NCBI RefSeq assembly: GCF_039724765.1
Contig: NZ_CP155731.1
Coordinates: forward strand, 62,001 to 126,000
Origin: Sagittula stellata E-37
GTDB lineage: Bacteria > Pseudomonadota > Alphaproteobacteria > Rhodobacterales > Rhodobacteraceae
DNA length: 64,000 nt
Direction of reading: 5' to 3'
Position numbers and translations under genes: made by a program
The notes under the pieces: generated by a model
The model's input: only the letters and a program-made list of their open reading frames with translations
What the model was told of the DNA's origin: nothing
The model's database searches: none
Part shown: one piece after another, positions 1 to 8,390 of the stretch
Layout of the letters: each line of letters starts with the position of its first letter
How positions within the stretch are numbered: the first letter of the stretch is position 1

Positions 1-354
1 GTCGCAGAGGTCCCCGGCCACGGCAACCGCCGACCCGGAGGACGAGCCACCCGGAATGCGGTCGGGCCAGCGCGGGTTCACCGGCGTCCCGAAGGCCGCG
101 TTCACCCCGGTCATACCGTAGGCGAGCTCGTGCATCTTGGCCTTGCCCACGACATGGGCACCGGACGCAAGCAAATCTTCGACAACCTTCGCATGGGCCT
201 TCGCCGGGGCGCCGTCGGCCAGCGCGGCAGAGCCCGAGGCCGTGACATGCCCGGCGATGTCGATGCAGTCCTTCACCGCGACCGCCAGACCGTCAGCGGT
301 CCCGAGGTCGAGGTTTGAAACGAATGCAGAATATCGGTCCGTCGAGACGGTCAT
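1..354 (-). CDS. Amidase (amidase signature family), N-terminal part only
   Basis: The first 118 residues of an amidase-signature enzyme are visible; the gene runs off the left edge. These enzymes hydrolyse amide bonds with a Ser-cisSer-Lys triad. Lys28 lies in the VKDCIDIAG motif and is the expected catalytic lysine. The glycine/serine-rich signature GGSSSGSAVAVA is at residues 102-113 and supplies the cis-serine. The nucleophilic serine would lie beyond the window. The start is the ATG whose complement is at 352-354. The substrate cannot be told from this part. It is divergent from the SnoaL-like gene and shares a 168-bp intergenic region with a perfect palindrome, so co-regulation is plausible. 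The family call is firm; the role is open. Confidence 0.9.
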   Translation of the reverse strand, partial: MTVSTDRYSAFVSNLDLGTADGLAVAVKDCIDIAGHVTASGSAALADGAPAKAHAKVVEDLLASGAHVVGKAKMHELAYGMTGVNAAFGTPVNPRWPDRIPGGSSSGSAVAVAGDLCD

Positions 355-435
355 TGCGCTTTCCCTGTGGTTCTGGTGCCCGTCTTTGGTCGCGGGATTT
401 ACAGTAAAATTACCGCGTCATTGATCTCAGTCAAG

Positions 436-453
436 AAAATTCATGTGAATTTT
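436..453. promoter_or_regulatory. 18-bp perfect palindrome, candidate operator
   Basis: AAAATTCA-TG-TGAATTTT is a perfect inverted repeat in an AT-rich patch between the divergent amidase and SnoaL-like genes. Such dyads usually bind dimeric regulators. Its half-site (TTCAYGT) resembles stretches before tctC and before the MarR gene. Which protein binds is unknown. Confidence 0.4.
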
Positions 454-522
454 ACATTTTCCTGTCGCTCGCACAGTTTATCGGCTATTTTACGGGAATA
501 TTACCACAACAAGGAGGCTCCA

Positions 523-1086
523 ATGTCTGAGAATCAGATCGAACAGCTGCAAACCCGGATCGCGATCCTTGAGGCCGAGGCCGAGGTGCGCCGGGTTCAG
601 GCGCGCTACATGTTCCTGTGCGACACACCGAATCCCGAGTTCGGGTGCAACGACGATGCCGAGCGTATCGACCGGATCATGGAGCTGTTCGCGCCCGAAG
701 CAGTCTGGGAAGGCGTCGGCGAATACTATGACAACCAATTCGGCCGGGCCGAGGGCTGGGACGCGGTCAAGAAGCACTTTCAGGGCTTCTGGGGGGGCAA
801 GACCGATCCCGCCCTGATCCTGAACTGCCACTACCTGACGTCCGAGCAGATCCGCGTGTCTGACGACGCCATGACCGCCGAAGGCAATTGGGTGCACATG
901 CAGCCCTGGCTTTTCTCGGACGGCAAGGCGCTCTTGCGCTCGTCGCGGCTTTGGAACAGCTACCGCAAGTGCGAAGACGGCAAGTGGCGCTATACGCGCA
1001 ACCGGACGGAAAACGTCTTTGTCGCCCCCCTGCCCGCGACATGGGCGTCGGACTACCCGTCGAAATCGGTGCTGATGACGCCGTGA
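523..1086 (+). CDS. SnoaL-like / NTF2-fold protein
   Basis: A 187-residue protein with the look of a SnoaL-like (NTF2 superfamily) alpha+beta barrel. An N-terminal helix (residues 1-25) is followed by aromatic-rich, alternating strands, including NWVHMQPWLF near residue 125 and a final KWRYTRNRTENVFV segment. The family includes small cyclases, hydratases, dehydratases and non-enzymatic binding proteins, so no reaction can be assigned. The ATG at 523 was chosen because AAGGAGG lies at 511-517; the in-frame upstream stretch has low-GC non-coding composition. A strong terminator at 1113-1146 follows, so this is probably a single-gene unit. It is divergent from the amidase. Confidence 0.75.
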   Translation: MSENQIEQLQTRIAILEAEAEVRRVQARYMFLCDTPNPEFGCNDDAERIDRIMELFAPEAVWEGVGEYYDNQFGRAEGWDAVKKHFQGFWGGKTDPALILNCHYLTSEQIRVSDDAMTAEGNWVHMQPWLFSDGKALLRSSRLWNSYRKCEDGKWRYTRNRTENVFVAPLPATWASDYPSKSVLMTP

Positions 1087-1112
1087 AGACCCGACGCGCA
1101 AACGGCGCATAC

Positions 1113-1148
1113 AAAGGGTCCGGAGCTTGCAGGCCCCGGACCCTTTAT
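1113..1148 (+). terminator. Strong intrinsic terminator after the SnoaL-like gene
   Basis: An 11-bp perfect stem (AAAGGGTCCGG at 1113-1123 pairing with CCGGACCCTTT at 1136-1146) has a 12-nt loop and a T-rich 3' end. It starts 26 bp after the stop codon. Confidence 0.85.
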
Positions 1149-1291
1149 TGTATCGGAACACGCGTTTAAGGTCGCTAGACCAAGACATCCATAGAAGGAG
1201 AGTCATGCACAGAGGTCTCGATTGAACCGCAGTTTGCGGTATCGCCCGGCAGAATTGCCGGCCCTTTTTGCATGACAACTATGGAGGTCTC

Positions 1292-1744
1292 ATGGAGACC
1301 AATACCCTGACGATCCGGCCTTTTGACTGGGCCCGGGATCTTACGACCCTGTCCGACATCTGGTTTGACGCATCTCTGAAAGCGCACCCGTTCATCGGGG
1401 AACCGAGGCTGCGCGAACAGCGCAAGCAGATCGAAGACCAGTACCTTCCCAAGGCCGAAACCTGGGTTGCCTGCCTTGATGACAAGGCGGTCGGGTTCAT
1501 CAGCTTGTTGGGACACTTCGTCGGCGGGATATTCGTCGCTCCCGACTGCCACCGTCTGGGCATCGGGCGGCGGCTGATCGCGCATGCGCTGGACCTGAAG
1601 GGGGAGCTTTCCCTCGAGGTTTACACGCACAACCAACAAGCCGTCCGCTTCTACGACACACTTGGCTTTGAGGAGGTGTCACGAAGGGACAAGGATGACC
1701 TTGGGTGTCCCTTTCCCAATATCACTCTTCACGTGAAAGCCTGA
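1292..1744 (+). CDS. GNAT family N-acetyltransferase
   Basis: A 150-residue GNAT protein, the usual single-domain length, that would move an acetyl group from acetyl-CoA to an amine. The acetyl-CoA pyrophosphate loop (motif A) is RLGIGRRL at residues 88-95, after the strand GGIFVAPD. The B-motif strand and the aromatic AVRFYDTLGF at 117-126, with Tyr121 as the likely general acid, are also present. The ATG at 1292 follows GGAGGT at 1283-1288; an in-frame TTG at 1268 is less likely. It is flanked by two strong terminators, so it is probably transcribed alone. The substrate is unknown. Confidence 0.88.
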   Translation: METNTLTIRPFDWARDLTTLSDIWFDASLKAHPFIGEPRLREQRKQIEDQYLPKAETWVACLDDKAVGFISLLGHFVGGIFVAPDCHRLGIGRRLIAHALDLKGELSLEVYTHNQQAVRFYDTLGFEEVSRRDKDDLGCPFPNITLHVKA

Positions 1745-1750
1745 ACGCGC

Positions 1751-1776
1751 GCCGGGCAAAGCGCGCTTTGCCCGGC
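1751..1776. terminator. 26-bp perfect palindrome, bidirectional terminator
   Basis: GCCGGGCAAAG, CGCG, CTTTGCCCGGC form a perfect palindrome between the convergent GNAT gene (ends 1744) and aldehyde dehydrogenase gene (ends 1800). The A/T blocks inside the arms give short U runs in both directions. Position and symmetry fit a shared transcription terminator. Confidence 0.75.
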
Positions 1777-1799
1777 TCATGCCTGTCCCCACAAGTGGC

Positions 1800-3302
1800 T
1801 TAACTATAGGCGACGCAGACCGACTTGGTTTCCAGGAAATTATCCAGCGCGCCCGACCCATGCTCGCGCCCGATCCCTGACTGTTTGAAGCCGCCGAAGG
1901 GCATGTTCTGGTCAGGGATGTTGTGGCTGTTGATCCAGACCGTCCCCGCCTGCACCTTTGGCACCAGCCGCATGACGCGGTTGATGTCCCGACTCCACAA
2001 CGACGCGCCCAAGCCATATCGCACGTCGTTGGCCATCGCGATGACCTCATCCTCGGTGTCGAAGGGGGTGATCGTTGCGACCGGGCCAAAAACTTCGTCC
2101 TGCATGAGCGCCGATTGCGCCCCCGCCCCTTCGAAAAGCTGAGGCGCGACGAAATACCCGGCGTCGGGCGCCTCGCCGGACAAAAGCGGTGTCGCCCCGT
2201 CTTCGATTCCCTTGTCGATGGCGCCTTTGACATGGGCATGATGTTTGGCGCTGACCAACGGGTTGATCTGGTTCGCCGGGTCCATGCCCGGGCCGATGGG
2301 CAGGGAGGAGACGATGTTCTTGAGCACACTCACCGCCTCTTTGTAGATGCCGCGCTGGATGAACAGCCGCGCGCCCGCGCAGCAGGTCTGCCCGGCGTTG
2401 AGAAAGATCCCGATCCCGGCGGCGGGGCCCAGCAGGGACAGGTCCATGTCGTCGAACATGACCATAGGGGCCTTGCCGCCCAGTTCGAGAGTCACGGGTT
2501 TGACGTCCTGCATCGCTTGAACGCCGATTTTCTTGCCCGTCTCGGTCGAGCCGGTGAAGGTGATCTTGTTCACGCCCGGATGACGTACCAGCGCCGCGCC
2601 CACGGCTCCGCCTCCGGTCACGACATTGACGACGCCGTCGGGGAACCCGGCCTCGCGCACAAGCTCGACCAATCGCAAGGAGGTCAGCGGCGTTTCCTCA
2701 GCCGGTTTCAGCACCACCGTGCAGCCTGCCGCCAGCGCGGGCGCGATCTTCCACACGGCCATGTTCAGCGGGAAGTTCCACGGCGTGATCGCGGCCACGA
2801 CGCCGACCGGCTCCTTGCGGGTGAAGGCGGTGTATTGCGTGCCCGGCGGGATCGCGATGGACACGTCGAGCGTCTCGCCCCGGATCTTGGTGGCCCAGCC
2901 CGCCATGTAGCGGATGTATTCCGCCGAGGACATCACCTCGATCAGGCGGCTCATCATGATGGACTTGCCGTTCTCCAGCGTTTCGAGCTGCGCGAGCTCT
3001 TCGCCGTTCTCTTCGATCAGGTCGGCGAGTTTCAGCATCAGGCCGGTGCGCCCGGCACCGGACATGCTGCCCCAGGTCCCCGCCATTGTGGCACCGGCGG
3101 CAGCGACGGCGCGGTCCACATCCGCTTCGCTGGCCTCCGGCACACTAGCCAGCACCGTACCGTCGGCGGGGTTGAAGACATCGAAGCTGCCCGCTTCGCC
3201 GTCGCAGCTTGTGCCGCCGATCAGCATCTTCGGGGCTTTGAGAAAGTCGGTGACGGCAGCGGCGATGCTGCTCGGGGCCTTGTCGGGGGCGCCAATCTTC
3301 AT
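1800..3302 (-). CDS. NAD(P)-dependent aldehyde dehydrogenase
   Basis: A full-length (500 aa) ALDH-superfamily enzyme that oxidises an aldehyde to its acid. The catalytic asparagine is Asn176 in TPWNFP, the general base Glu273 is in ELGGK, and the nucleophile is Cys307 in GQTCCAG. The NAD-fold segment FTGSTETGKKIG is near residues 249-260. The overall sequence resembles the betaine-aldehyde/phenylacetaldehyde dehydrogenase branch, but specificity is not visible. The ATG at 3302 is preceded by AAGGAG. It is the last gene of the leftward operon that begins with an aminotransferase. A two-step amine to aldehyde to acid conversion is therefore a reasonable inference for the pair. Confidence 0.92.
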   Translation of the reverse strand: MKIGAPDKAPSSIAAAVTDFLKAPKMLIGGTSCDGEAGSFDVFNPADGTVLASVPEASEADVDRAVAAAGATMAGTWGSMSGAGRTGLMLKLADLIEENGEELAQLETLENGKSIMMSRLIEVMSSAEYIRYMAGWATKIRGETLDVSIAIPPGTQYTAFTRKEPVGVVAAITPWNFPLNMAVWKIAPALAAGCTVVLKPAEETPLTSLRLVELVREAGFPDGVVNVVTGGGAVGAALVRHPGVNKITFTGSTETGKKIGVQAMQDVKPVTLELGGKAPMVMFDDMDLSLLGPAAGIGIFLNAGQTCCAGARLFIQRGIYKEAVSVLKNIVSSLPIGPGMDPANQINPLVSAKHHAHVKGAIDKGIEDGATPLLSGEAPDAGYFVAPQLFEGAGAQSALMQDEVFGPVATITPFDTEDEVIAMANDVRYGLGASLWSRDINRVMRLVPKVQAGTVWINSHNIPDQNMPFGGFKQSGIGREHGSGALDNFLETKSVCVAYS

Positions 3303-3320
3303 GGTTAACTCCTTTGTGCC

Positions 3321-4826
3321 TTACGCACGCGTCTGGGGGTCTGGGGACGCCTCGGCCGACCACTCACGAACCGTGGTGCGGATGGCCTGGACGACGATGA
3401 ACAGGATGGCGAGGACGAGGATCGCGGAAATCGGGCGGCTGACGAAATCGAGCGGGCCTTCGATCCGGGCCGCGGCGGCGCGCAGTTTGACCTCCATGAT
3501 GTTGCCGAGAACCATCCCGAGGATGATCGGCACCACCGGCAGGTTCAGCCGCTTGAGGATCAGGCCGAACACGCCGAACCCGGCGGCGACCAAGCAGTCC
3601 ACGGCCGAATTGCGGAGCGAGTAGATGCCCACGAAGCTCATGATCAGGATCGCCATGCCCAGGAACCGGGTCGGCACGCGGATCAGGCGGATCAGCAGGT
3701 TTGACGACACCAGCATCCACAGGATCACGATGACATTGAGTACGATCAGCGCCAGATACAGCGCATAGACGAAGTCGAGCTGGTTCTGGAACAGCCCCGG
3801 CCCCGGCACCACGTTGTGCACGTAGAAGACCGACAGCATCATGGCGGTCAGCGCCTCGCCCGGGATCCCCAGCGCCAGCAGCGGGATCATGGCGGCGGCG
3901 GGCACGGCGTTGTTGGCGCTTTCCGAAGCGACAAGCCCCTCGGGGCTGCCCCTGCCGAAATCTTCCGGCGTCTTCGAAAAGCGCCGCGCGGTGGTGTAGC
4001 TGAGGAACTGGGCCGTGAACTCGCCCACGCCGGGGATCATGCCCATCAGCACGCCATAACTCGACCCGGTCAGCGCCACCCGCTTGAAGCCCAGCACTTC
4101 GCGGATTGCCCGGACCATGGACCCGCTGACGGGCTGCGTGTCGGGCGCGCTTTCCGGTTCGATCATCAGCGCGAAGGCCTGCGATATCGCGAAGAGGCCC
4201 AACACCACGACGATCAGGTCGAGCCCCGAGGTCAGCCAGCCCATGCCGAAGGTATAGCGCATGGTGTAGGCGACCGGCTCCATTCCGACCGATTGCAACA
4301 GGATGCCGAGGCCCGCCGTCATTCCGGCGGCGGCCATCTGGCCCTTGTGGGCGATGATCACCAGGACGATCCCGAGGAGCGCCGCGAGGAATATCTCGCG
4401 GGAGCCAAACATGGGCGCGACCTTGGCCAGGACCGGCGACAACAGGATCAGCACGAGGATGGAGAAGATGGCGGACAGGAAGCTAGCCCCGTAGGCCAGT
4501 CCAAGGGCGCGCAACGCCTGACCCTTACGCGTCATGGGATAACCATCATAGGTGCTTAGCGCATTGACCGCCGTTCCGGGTGTGTTGATCAGGATCGCGG
4601 GCAGTGAGCCGCCGTACATGCTGGACCCGTAGATCCCCAGCAGCAGGGTCAGGCCGACCAGTGGCTCCATCGAAAAGGTCGCCGGCAGCAGGATGGCGAT
4701 GGCGACCGCAGGCCCGACGCCGGGGATCGCACCGATGACGACGCCCCCGATCGAGCCGACCAGAAGCGCCGCGATGACTTGCCAGTGCATCAGGTGCCCG
4801 GCGGCGAGTGAGAGTGTGTCCAGCAT
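3321..4826 (-). CDS. tctA: Tripartite tricarboxylate transporter, large permease TctA
   Basis: A 501-residue, very hydrophobic protein of the TctA family, the large (about 12-helix) membrane subunit of secondary transporters fed by a periplasmic binding protein. The family hallmarks GAIPGVGPAV (residues 32-41) and YGGSLPAILINTPG (71-84) are intact, and a second GMIPGVGEF repeat lies in the middle of the protein. It follows tctB with only 8 bp between them and precedes the aldehyde dehydrogenase by 18 bp. It is thus in the same operon as the hydroxyquinol enzymes. The imported substrate is probably an anionic carboxylate related to that pathway; this is inferred from context only. Confidence 0.95.
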   Translation of the reverse strand: MLDTLSLAAGHLMHWQVIAALLVGSIGGVVIGAIPGVGPAVAIAILLPATFSMEPLVGLTLLLGIYGSSMYGGSLPAILINTPGTAVNALSTYDGYPMTRKGQALRALGLAYGASFLSAIFSILVLILLSPVLAKVAPMFGSREIFLAALLGIVLVIIAHKGQMAAAGMTAGLGILLQSVGMEPVAYTMRYTFGMGWLTSGLDLIVVVLGLFAISQAFALMIEPESAPDTQPVSGSMVRAIREVLGFKRVALTGSSYGVLMGMIPGVGEFTAQFLSYTTARRFSKTPEDFGRGSPEGLVASESANNAVPAAAMIPLLALGIPGEALTAMMLSVFYVHNVVPGPGLFQNQLDFVYALYLALIVLNVIVILWMLVSSNLLIRLIRVPTRFLGMAILIMSFVGIYSLRNSAVDCLVAAGFGVFGLILKRLNLPVVPIILGMVLGNIMEVKLRAAAARIEGPLDFVSRPISAILVLAILFIVVQAIRTTVREWSAEASPDPQTRA

Positions 4827-4834
4827 CTGAAGCC

Positions 4835-5374
4835 CTACAGGTTCATGATTGCAAAGCTGCGGATCGCGGGGGGCAGCAGATCATAAAGATCGCCCGCGGG
4901 AATCCGCACCCCAAGGCCCGCGCGAAACACCAGCACCACGGCCACGGCAAATCCCGCCGAGGCGAAGATCGCCCGCGGGCTGCGATAGCCCAGCCGGATT
5001 CCCAACGTAACCGACAGGATCAGCGTCGCGGGCAGGTAGCCCACGACCGGCATGACGGTGACATAAGCGACGAACCAGGCGACGAATTCCAGCGACCTGC
5101 CCCAGGCCATGACCTCTTTCAGCCGGCCGGGCAGGCGTGGGGCGTTGACCGTCGACACAAGATGCGCCAGTCCGAACAGCACCATCATGGCCACACCGAC
5201 GGCGGGCCAGAAGCCGGGCTGCGCCACAAGCTGTTTCCCGGCGGTGAAACTGGCCTCCTGCGGCAAAACCGCAGCCGCCGCGAGCGCTATGACAAAGAAG
5301 GCAACCGCAAAGACCAGGTCACCCGGCTGCCGTTCGCGACGGAACATCGCGAGGAAATTGAACACGCGTTTCAT
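4835..5374 (-). CDS. tctB: Tripartite tricarboxylate transporter, small permease TctB
   Basis: A 179-residue membrane protein with four predicted helices (around residues 20-40, 55-75, 95-125 and 135-160). This matches TctB, the poorly conserved small membrane subunit. Identity is supported mainly by position between tctC and tctA and by length. An arginine-rich N-terminus suggests a cytoplasmic start. A GC-rich hairpin lies in the 51-bp gap that separates it from tctC. Confidence 0.88.
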   Translation of the reverse strand: MKRVFNFLAMFRRERQPGDLVFAVAFFVIALAAAAVLPQEASFTAGKQLVAQPGFWPAVGVAMMVLFGLAHLVSTVNAPRLPGRLKEVMAWGRSLEFVAWFVAYVTVMPVVGYLPATLILSVTLGIRLGYRSPRAIFASAGFAVAVVLVFRAGLGVRIPAGDLYDLLPPAIRSFAIMNL

Positions 5375-5395
5375 GTGTTTGTCCGCATGGCTTGG

Positions 5396-5416
5396 GGGGC
5401 GACCCGATGCCGCCCC
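5396..5416 (-). terminator. Intercistronic hairpin between tctC and tctB
   Basis: A 6-bp GC stem (GGGGCG at 5396-5401, CGCCCC at 5411-5416) lies directly downstream of tctC and upstream of tctB, without a T tract. It more likely attenuates transcription or protects the 3' end of the binding-protein message than ends transcription outright. Similar hairpins follow four other binding-protein genes in this window. Confidence 0.4.
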
Positions 5417-5425
5417 GCCGGGGCC

Positions 5426-6364
5426 TTACTCGCCCAGGAATTCCGAGATGCGCTTCAGCGTCTCGGCATCCTTGGCCATCTGCGCATTGGACTGGTCGGC
5501 ATCCAGCCAGTAGACTTCGGCCCCGGTCTCTTCGGACAGGGTCCTTGCGTCGTCGGAGGCCATGACCTCTGCCGCAACCTTGGCGATCTTGTCGCGCACA
5601 TCCTGCGGCGTGTCCTCGTGTACGAAAAGCCCGTTCCAGGTCGAGAAATCCAGCTTCGGCTCGATCTCGCCCGCCGTCGGCACGTTTGGCAGTACCGGAA
5701 TGCGGTTGTTGGTGTCGGCCATCAGGATGGTCAGGTCGTCGAGGCAGGGACGGATCAGTTGCAGCGTCGTGTTGATGACATCCGCATCGCCCGAGGCCAG
5801 CGTGTTGCAATCCAGCGCGTCGAAGGCGGCGTCGGTTGCATAGGCGAAGTCCAGTGCCTTGGCCATGGCCAGGCTGTGACGCGCCGGGCTGGTGACAGCG
5901 CCGAAGTGGCCCAGCGTCACCGGGTTGTCGCGGGCATAGGCGGCCAGCTCGTCCATGGTCTTGTAGGGCGCGTCCCCCGCCGCCGCGAGCACGAAGGGAT
6001 AGGTGACGAAGATGCCTATCGGATCGAACGGATTGCCCTCAAGCGGCGGAATGCCGATATAGGGGCCGACCATGGGCACGTCGATGACGAAGGACCCGAC
6101 CGTGTATCCGTCGGCAGGCGCCATCGCGACCTCGACCGCGCCGGGGAAGGGCCCGCCGCCGCCGCCGGGCTTGTTCACGACGGCCGCGGGCACATCGTAG
6201 GTTTCCTGGAACTTGTCGGCAATCATCCGGGTCAGGATGTCCTCCAGATCGCCCGGGGGCCATGGCACCACGAATTCGACGGGCTTTTCCGGATATTCCG
6301 CCTGCGCCATTGCGGGGATGGCCGCCAACATGGCAATGGCGGTGGTCTTGAGTAGGTTTTTCAT
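5426..6364 (-). CDS. tctC: Tripartite tricarboxylate transporter, substrate-binding protein TctC
   Basis: A 312-residue periplasmic binding protein of the Bug/TctC family. A Sec signal peptide (residues 1-22, ending AMAQA) is followed by the family start EYPEKPVEFVVPWPPG. The loop usually rich in Gly and Asp that closes over the ligand carboxylate is changed to PWPPGDLEDI, which hints at an unusual ligand. The stretch VVNKPGGGGG near residue 65 is a normal family feature. The ATG at 6364 has GGGAGT in front of it. An AT-rich 94-bp gap with an inverted repeat precedes the gene, so it may have its own promoter inside the operon. Confidence 0.93.
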   Translation of the reverse strand: MKNLLKTTAIAMLAAIPAMAQAEYPEKPVEFVVPWPPGDLEDILTRMIADKFQETYDVPAAVVNKPGGGGGPFPGAVEVAMAPADGYTVGSFVIDVPMVGPYIGIPPLEGNPFDPIGIFVTYPFVLAAAGDAPYKTMDELAAYARDNPVTLGHFGAVTSPARHSLAMAKALDFAYATDAAFDALDCNTLASGDADVINTTLQLIRPCLDDLTILMADTNNRIPVLPNVPTAGEIEPKLDFSTWNGLFVHEDTPQDVRDKIAKVAAEVMASDDARTLSEETGAEVYWLDADQSNAQMAKDAETLKRISEFLGE

Positions 6365-6401
6365 GATTAACTCCCTGTTCGCTGTCCGTCAGTCTGTCAT
6401 T

Positions 6402-6424
6402 TTTACGTGATTTTTCACGTCATT
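6402..6424. promoter_or_regulatory. AT-rich inverted repeat upstream of tctC
   Basis: ACGTGA-TTTT-TCACGT (6405-6420) is a perfect 6-bp inverted repeat inside a T-rich stretch about 40 bp before tctC. The TTCACGT half-site recurs before the MarR gene and, with one change, in the palindrome at 436-453. A regulator site is inferred, not shown. Confidence 0.35.
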
Positions 6425-6458
6425 TTTCATTTTAAAGGGATCGCGTTTGCGTGTTTGC

Positions 6459-7304
6459 CTAAGTTGGCGGCAGCACGAAATCGTAATCGGCGCGCCACCG
6501 AACCGCGCTTTCGGCGTCCTCAGTGGCGACGAAATTCACGATCAGCGGCGCCTTGACCCCAAACACCGCGTCGCTTTCCAGATAAGAGTCTCCGGCCACG
6601 AATGTGTGGGTGATGAGCCGGGCAAAGCCGGGCGCCGAGATGAGAAAGTGCATATGTGCCGGGCGGTAGGGATGGCGCCCCAGTTGGCCCAACATCTGGC
6701 CCACAGGGCCGTCGTCGGGGATAGGATAACTGACGGGCTTGATCCCGGTGAACCAGTAACGGCCATCGTCCCCGGTTCGGAACACGCCGCGATTGTTGTG
6801 CTGCGGCTGGGTGTCCGGCTGCTGCACATCGTAGAAACCGTCCGCATTGTCGGACCAGACATCCACCGTCGCGCCCGCGATCGGGTGGCCGTCCAGATCG
6901 ACGACCCTGCCTTGGAACAGGCAGGGCTCGCCTACCCCGTCCAGCGAGATATTGGCGCCCATCTCTCGCTCCGGCACCCCGTCGACGTGGAACGGGCCGA
7001 AGACGGTAGAGGGGGTCGAGCCGGCGGGCTTGCGGTTGTTGACCGCGTCCACCAGCATCGAAACGCCCAGCACGTCCGACAGAAGGATGAATTCCTGCCG
7101 CGTGTCCGAACACATCTGGCCTGTGCGGGTGAGGAAGTCGATGGCGATCTCCCATTCGGCCTCGGTCAGGGTCACGTCCTTCACGAAGGCATGTAGGTGC
7201 TTGACCAGAGACGCCATGACCTCTGCCAGACGCGCATCGGCCTGCGGAGAGACCCGCGCGGTGACGGCCTCGACGGACCCGGTTTCGGTAAAATACTCGG
7301 TCAT
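6459..7304 (-). CDS. Hydroxyquinol 1,2-dioxygenase-type intradiol dioxygenase
   Basis: A 281-residue non-heme Fe(III) intradiol dioxygenase, expected to open 1,2,4-trihydroxybenzene between the ortho hydroxyls to give maleylacetate. The four iron ligands are visible: Tyr158 (GFYDV), Tyr193 (PVSYPIP), and His217 and His219 (RPAHMHF). The N-terminal helical dimerisation region with CSDTRQEFILLSD (65-77) is typical of the hydroxyquinol/catechol 1,2-dioxygenase group. The next gene upstream, a maleylacetate reductase, favours hydroxyquinol or a substituted hydroxyquinol over catechol. The ATG at 7304 overlaps the stop of the reductase gene (ATGA), which indicates translational coupling. Confidence 0.88.
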   Translation of the reverse strand: MTEYFTETGSVEAVTARVSPQADARLAEVMASLVKHLHAFVKDVTLTEAEWEIAIDFLTRTGQMCSDTRQEFILLSDVLGVSMLVDAVNNRKPAGSTPSTVFGPFHVDGVPEREMGANISLDGVGEPCLFQGRVVDLDGHPIAGATVDVWSDNADGFYDVQQPDTQPQHNNRGVFRTGDDGRYWFTGIKPVSYPIPDDGPVGQMLGQLGRHPYRPAHMHFLISAPGFARLITHTFVAGDSYLESDAVFGVKAPLIVNFVATEDAESAVRWRADYDFVLPPT

Positions 7305-8389
7305 GTCTTTCCCTCGCTGATCGGGGCATCGCCCGCCCACGCCCGGGCAAGCGTGGCGCGGATGGCTTCGGCCTCCAGCGGCCTTGGGTTGGGATAACGC
7401 GCCTGCATGGAAAGCTCGGTGGCGCGGTCGATGGCGTCTTCCGGCAGGTCCAGTGCCCGCAGGCTGACCGGCGCGCCCAAGTCGCGGGCCAGCGCGTGCA
7501 GTCCTGCCGCCGGATCGTCGCCCAGGATCGGTCTGAGTGCGGCCATCACCTCAGGCACCGCGGGCGCGTTATAGGCCAGTGCATGGGGCAGGATGACGGT
7601 ATGCGTCTCGGCATGGGGCAGCCCGAAGCTGCCGCCCAGCGTGTGACAAAGCTTGTGATGCAGCGCCATCCCGACATTGCCCAGACAAGTGCCGCAGAGC
7701 CAGGCACCGTAGAGCGCCGCCTCGCGCCCAGCCCCGCCCGCAGGGTCGGCGGCAATCCTTGGCAAGGCCCCCACCAGCGCGCGGATGCCTTCCAGCGCCA
7801 GCGCATCCATCACCGGGTTGCCGTTCGGCGCATACAGGGCCTCGACCGCATGGGCGATGGCGTTGATCCCCGAGGTGACGCTCATCCCGGCGGGCAGGCT
7901 GTGCGTCAGCTCGATGTCGTAGATCACCACCTCTGGCTGGATTTCGGGACCCGAGCGGGTGGTCTTCAGCCCGTCCTCGGTCTCGCCCAGGATCGGCGTC
8001 ATCTCGGACCCGGCATAGGTGGTCGGCAGGACCACCTGCGCGACTCCGGTGCGCGCGGCCAGCGCCTTGCCCAGCCCGATGGTCGAGCCGCCGCCCACCG
8101 ACACGACGCCATCCACGCCCGCGGCGGTCAAAGCGTCCAGCGCAACCTGCGTCACATCTGTGGGCGTGTGCATGGCCGCGCCGCCGAAGACGCCCACCGC
8201 CAGATCGCCCAGCCCCTGTGCGATCTCCTCGCCCATGCCTTTCTGACCGGGGGTCGTCAGGACCAGCGCGCGGGTGATCCCGGCGGCGGCCACCTCTTCG
8301 GCCAACGCGCTTCGGGTGCCCGCGCCGAACAGCACCCGCGTCGGCAGCGGGTTGAACCGAAAACTGTCGCGCGGGAGCGTTCCGATCAT
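7301..8389 (-). CDS. Maleylacetate reductase
   Basis: A 362-residue member of the iron-containing/group III alcohol dehydrogenase family, of the length usual for maleylacetate reductases. These enzymes reduce maleylacetate to 3-oxoadipate with NAD(P)H. The nucleotide-binding loop GGGSTIGLGKA is at 99-109, PTTYAGSEMT at 122-131, and the histidine-rich region HAVEALY followed by HHKLCHTLGG is present. Pairing with a hydroxyquinol-type dioxygenase in one operon is the classic arrangement of the lower hydroxyquinol pathway. The start at 8389 lies one base after the aminotransferase stop codon, and the 3' end overlaps the dioxygenase start. Confidence 0.92.
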   Translation of the reverse strand: MIGTLPRDSFRFNPLPTRVLFGAGTRSALAEEVAAAGITRALVLTTPGQKGMGEEIAQGLGDLAVGVFGGAAMHTPTDVTQVALDALTAAGVDGVVSVGGGSTIGLGKALAARTGVAQVVLPTTYAGSEMTPILGETEDGLKTTRSGPEIQPEVVIYDIELTHSLPAGMSVTSGINAIAHAVEALYAPNGNPVMDALALEGIRALVGALPRIAADPAGGAGREAALYGAWLCGTCLGNVGMALHHKLCHTLGGSFGLPHAETHTVILPHALAYNAPAVPEVMAALRPILGDDPAAGLHALARDLGAPVSLRALDLPEDAIDRATELSMQARYPNPRPLEAEAIRATLARAWAGDAPISEGKT

Positions 8390-8390
8390 G

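Noticed and set aside
1923..3308. A 461-codon plus-strand frame opposite the aldehyde dehydrogenase
   Set aside because: The dehydrogenase on the other strand has all catalytic motifs; the opposite frame is compositional noise.
4808..6355. A long open frame on the plus strand (over 500 codons) opposite tctA, tctB and tctC
   Set aside because: It is antisense to three well-supported genes, and its composition (Arg, Gly, His, Asp rich) is what GC-rich DNA gives in the opposite frame. No domain is recognisable.
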